Source of the DNA: Candidatus Moraniibacteriota bacterium
GTDB lineage: Bacteria > Patescibacteriota > Minisyncoccia > Moranbacterales > UBA2206
Length of the DNA: 7,071 nucleotides
Reading direction: 5' to 3'
NCBI GenBank assembly: GCA_023261605.1
Contig: JAHFOP010000050.1
Coordinates: 1-7,071 of the forward strand
Each line of letters opens with the position of its first letter. The stretch's first letter is position 1. The notes under the pieces were generated by a model. That model searched no databases, had not been told where the DNA came from, and saw nothing but the letters and a program-made list of their open reading frames with translations. Of this stretch, positions 6,044 to 7,071 are shown one piece after another. The translations under genes were made by a program, and so were the position numbers.

Positions 6044-6241
6044 TCACCTCTTAATAATAGCCGCAATCTCATTTATTTTACTATTCCTTACTTCCGGTGA
6101 TTCATTTAAGAATCTCTTCAAATCATCAAATTTTATCTCTTCTTCCATTAACATGAAGAATAGTTTAATTGCTTTCAACACTGGGTCATTTTGGTCTACG
6201 CCACGCCCACCGCAATTATATACGTCAGTAAAAAATTTCAT
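6044..6241 (-). CDS. Small protein of unknown function, 65 residues
   Basis: I do not recognise this protein. It has a short N-terminal segment with CGGRGVDQNDP (10-20), then a mixed hydrophobic helix (about 21-33, KAIKLFFMLM) and a charged, probably helical remainder. No signal peptide or clear membrane span is seen, so it is likely cytoplasmic. That it is a real gene is supported by a perfect Shine-Dalgarno, AAGGAGG, 8 nt before the ATG, by its position 13 nt after the DUF167 gene, by tandem stop codons (TGA TAA) and by a terminator after it. It is the only gene in the window with a strong ribosome binding site, suggesting higher or independently controlled translation. Function remains open. 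Confidence 0.75.
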   Translation of the reverse strand: MKFFTDVYNCGGRGVDQNDPVLKAIKLFFMLMEEEIKFDDLKRFLNESPEVRNSKINEIAAIIKR

Positions 6242-6249
6242 TATACATT

Positions 6250-6256
6250 CCTCCTT
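6250..6256 (-). promoter_or_regulatory. Perfect Shine-Dalgarno for the 65-residue orphan
   Basis: AAGGAGG on the minus strand sits 8 nt before the ATG at 6241. It overlaps the stop codon of the DUF167 gene (TAAGGAGG), so ribosomes ending on that gene stand on the binding site. It fixes the start codon and shows that this organism's 16S rRNA tail is probably of the normal anti-Shine-Dalgarno type. Confidence 0.85.
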
Positions 6257-6473
6257 ATCTGATTTCCACTATTTTAATTTTGGCGGATTTTCCGCCGATT
6301 ATCACCAAAGAGCTTTTAGAAATATTAAAATATTCCGCTAATACCTTTACTAGCATAAGATTCGCCTCCCCGTCAACCGGCGCAGCCGTCAACTTCACTT
6401 TATATTCCCCTTCTGCCGTTTTTTCCACCAAATTGCGACTGGACCGAGGACTGACTTTGATGTAAATTCTCAT
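6255..6473 (-). CDS. DUF167 (YggU/UPF0235) family protein
   Basis: This 72-residue protein belongs to the DUF167 family, small single-domain proteins found widely in bacteria, archaea and eukaryotes whose biochemical role is not settled. The family core VKLTAAPVDGEANLMLVKVL (26-45) is clear, preceded by the typical KVSPRSSRN (6-14) and followed by the ISKSSLVIIGGKSAKIKIVEI segment (51-71), where the family usually has a G-x-x-S-R-x-K turn. Length is slightly short of the usual 75-100 residues, but both ends look complete. The ATG starts 11 nt after the radical-SAM gene stop, with no Shine-Dalgarno, so the two are probably co-transcribed. Its stop codon overlaps the binding site of the next gene. 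Confidence 0.9.
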   Translation of the reverse strand: MRIYIKVSPRSSRNLVEKTAEGEYKVKLTAAPVDGEANLMLVKVLAEYFNISKSSLVIIGGKSAKIKIVEIR

Positions 6474-6484
6474 AGACTACAAAA

Positions 6485-7071
6485 TTATCTTCTGATACCC
6501 ACTTTGCCAAAACTTTCCTCAATACTTTTCATAATCTTCTCCAAGTCAAGTTTCTTGCCCTTAGTTTTCTTTTTGAGATTTTGATCCAGAATTTTATAAT
6601 CTTCGCGGTATTCTTGCAACCAATATTCACGTGCGCCGTGTATCCATTTGGCAATTTTCAAAAAATCTTTTTCCGCGTGCAATCCCGGCACAACCGTAGT
6701 GCGAAATTCGTACGGGATGCGTGAATTCATGATGAGTTCAACACTTAGCTTGATGCGATCCTTGTCCACCTTGGAGCCAGTCAATTTATCGTAGTGCTTC
6801 AAATCACTTTTAATATCCATGGCAACATAATCGAGCAATTTCTGGTCAAATAGCTTTTTCAAAACATCCGGCCGCGTCCCATTAGAATCCAACTTCACGG
6901 CGTAGCCAAGTTGCTTAACTTTCTTAATAAAATCAATAATATCCGGCTGAATGGTTGGTTCTCCACCTGTAATGCAAACTCCGTCCAGCTTTCCTTTGCG
7001 TGTTTTCAAAAAGGCAAAAAAGTTTTTTTCCGATTCGGAGTTGTGTGTCAATCGCAAATCTACTAATTCCG
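6485..7071 (-). CDS. nrdG: Radical-SAM activase, anaerobic ribonucleotide reductase type (NrdG-like), 5' end missing
   Basis: Proteins of this type use a 4Fe-4S cluster and S-adenosylmethionine to place a glycyl radical on the anaerobic class III ribonucleotide reductase. The 194 residues in the window run off the right edge; a frame remains open to the edge, so no start is assigned. Seen in order: ITGGEPTIQP (33-42 of the partial protein), the SAM-binding GGEP motif; KLDSNGTRPDVL (59-70); VAMDIKSDLKHYDKLTG (82-98); and EFRTTVVPGL (121-130). These match the NrdG2-like branch more than pyruvate formate-lyase activase, but the distinction is not certain. The cluster-binding CxxxCxxC motif should lie about 20-30 residues upstream, outside the window. 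It heads the visible part of an operon with DUF167 and the orphan; nrdD may lie further right. Confidence 0.88.
   Translation of the reverse strand, partial: ELVDLRLTHNSESEKNFFAFLKTRKGKLDGVCITGGEPTIQPDIIDFIKKVKQLGYAVKLDSNGTRPDVLKKLFDQKLLDYVAMDIKSDLKHYDKLTGSKVDKDRIKLSVELIMNSRIPYEFRTTVVPGLHAEKDFLKIAKWIHGAREYWLQEYREDYKILDQNLKKKTKGKKLDLEKIMKSIEESFGKVGIRR

Noticed and set aside
6044..6046. TGA as a sign of, or against, code 25 (TGA = Gly)
   Set aside because: The only TGA stop is followed directly by TAA, so it does not decide. No frame needs TGA read-through, so the standard code is the simplest choice.
1..7071. CRISPR array, tRNA or rRNA gene, insertion sequence, toxin-antitoxin or phage genes
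   Set aside because: The gaps are at most 118 nt and are explained by terminators and promoters. I saw no spaced repeats beyond the single decamer pair, no cloverleaf, no transposase motifs and no inverted terminal repeats.

Overview
This 7.1-kb window is a compact stretch of bacterial chromosome. Every convincing gene lies on the minus strand, so it reads from the right end to the left. Gene sizes, protein wording and layout suggest a Candidate Phyla Radiation (Patescibacteria) genome, probably Parcubacteria-like. This is inference: the NusB N-terminus, a ComEC divided into a membrane protein and a separate metallo-hydrolase, an unusually short SMC and very small intergenic gaps all fit, but no taxonomic marker was searched. 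No reading frame needs TGA to be decoded as an amino acid, so the standard bacterial code fits.

In transcription order there are three blocks. Block 1 (7071 to 6044): a 5'-truncated radical-SAM activase of the anaerobic ribonucleotide reductase (NrdG) type, a DUF167/YggU-family protein and a 65-residue orphan, closed by a terminator at 5972-6010. Block 2 (5957 to 3700, probably read on to 2207): the ComEC membrane channel and its separately encoded MBL-fold domain, overlapping by 31 nt, then rpmF (L32), nusB and rnc, closed by a terminator near 2141-2173. Block 3 (2088 to the left edge): smc from its own promoter, cut by the window edge just after the ABC signature motif.

Functionally the window combines DNA uptake (ComEC pore plus extracellular MBL domain), activation of deoxynucleotide synthesis (radical SAM), ribosome and rRNA maturation (L32, NusB, RNase III) and chromosome organisation (SMC). 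The rnc-smc adjacency is an old bacterial arrangement also found in Firmicutes.

Nothing here is an obvious new defence or mobile system. The points that deserve a second look are: an SMC with no room for a normal hinge and with half-length arms; an RNase III with Asn at a metal-binding Asp position; promoters placed inside terminator U-tracts and so close to start codons that leaderless mRNAs are likely; near absence of Shine-Dalgarno sequences, with one perfect exception in front of the orphan gene; and a 10-bp direct repeat at exactly 20-bp spacing in the smc promoter. No gap exceeds 120 bases, and I saw no tRNA, rRNA, CRISPR, insertion sequence or attachment site.
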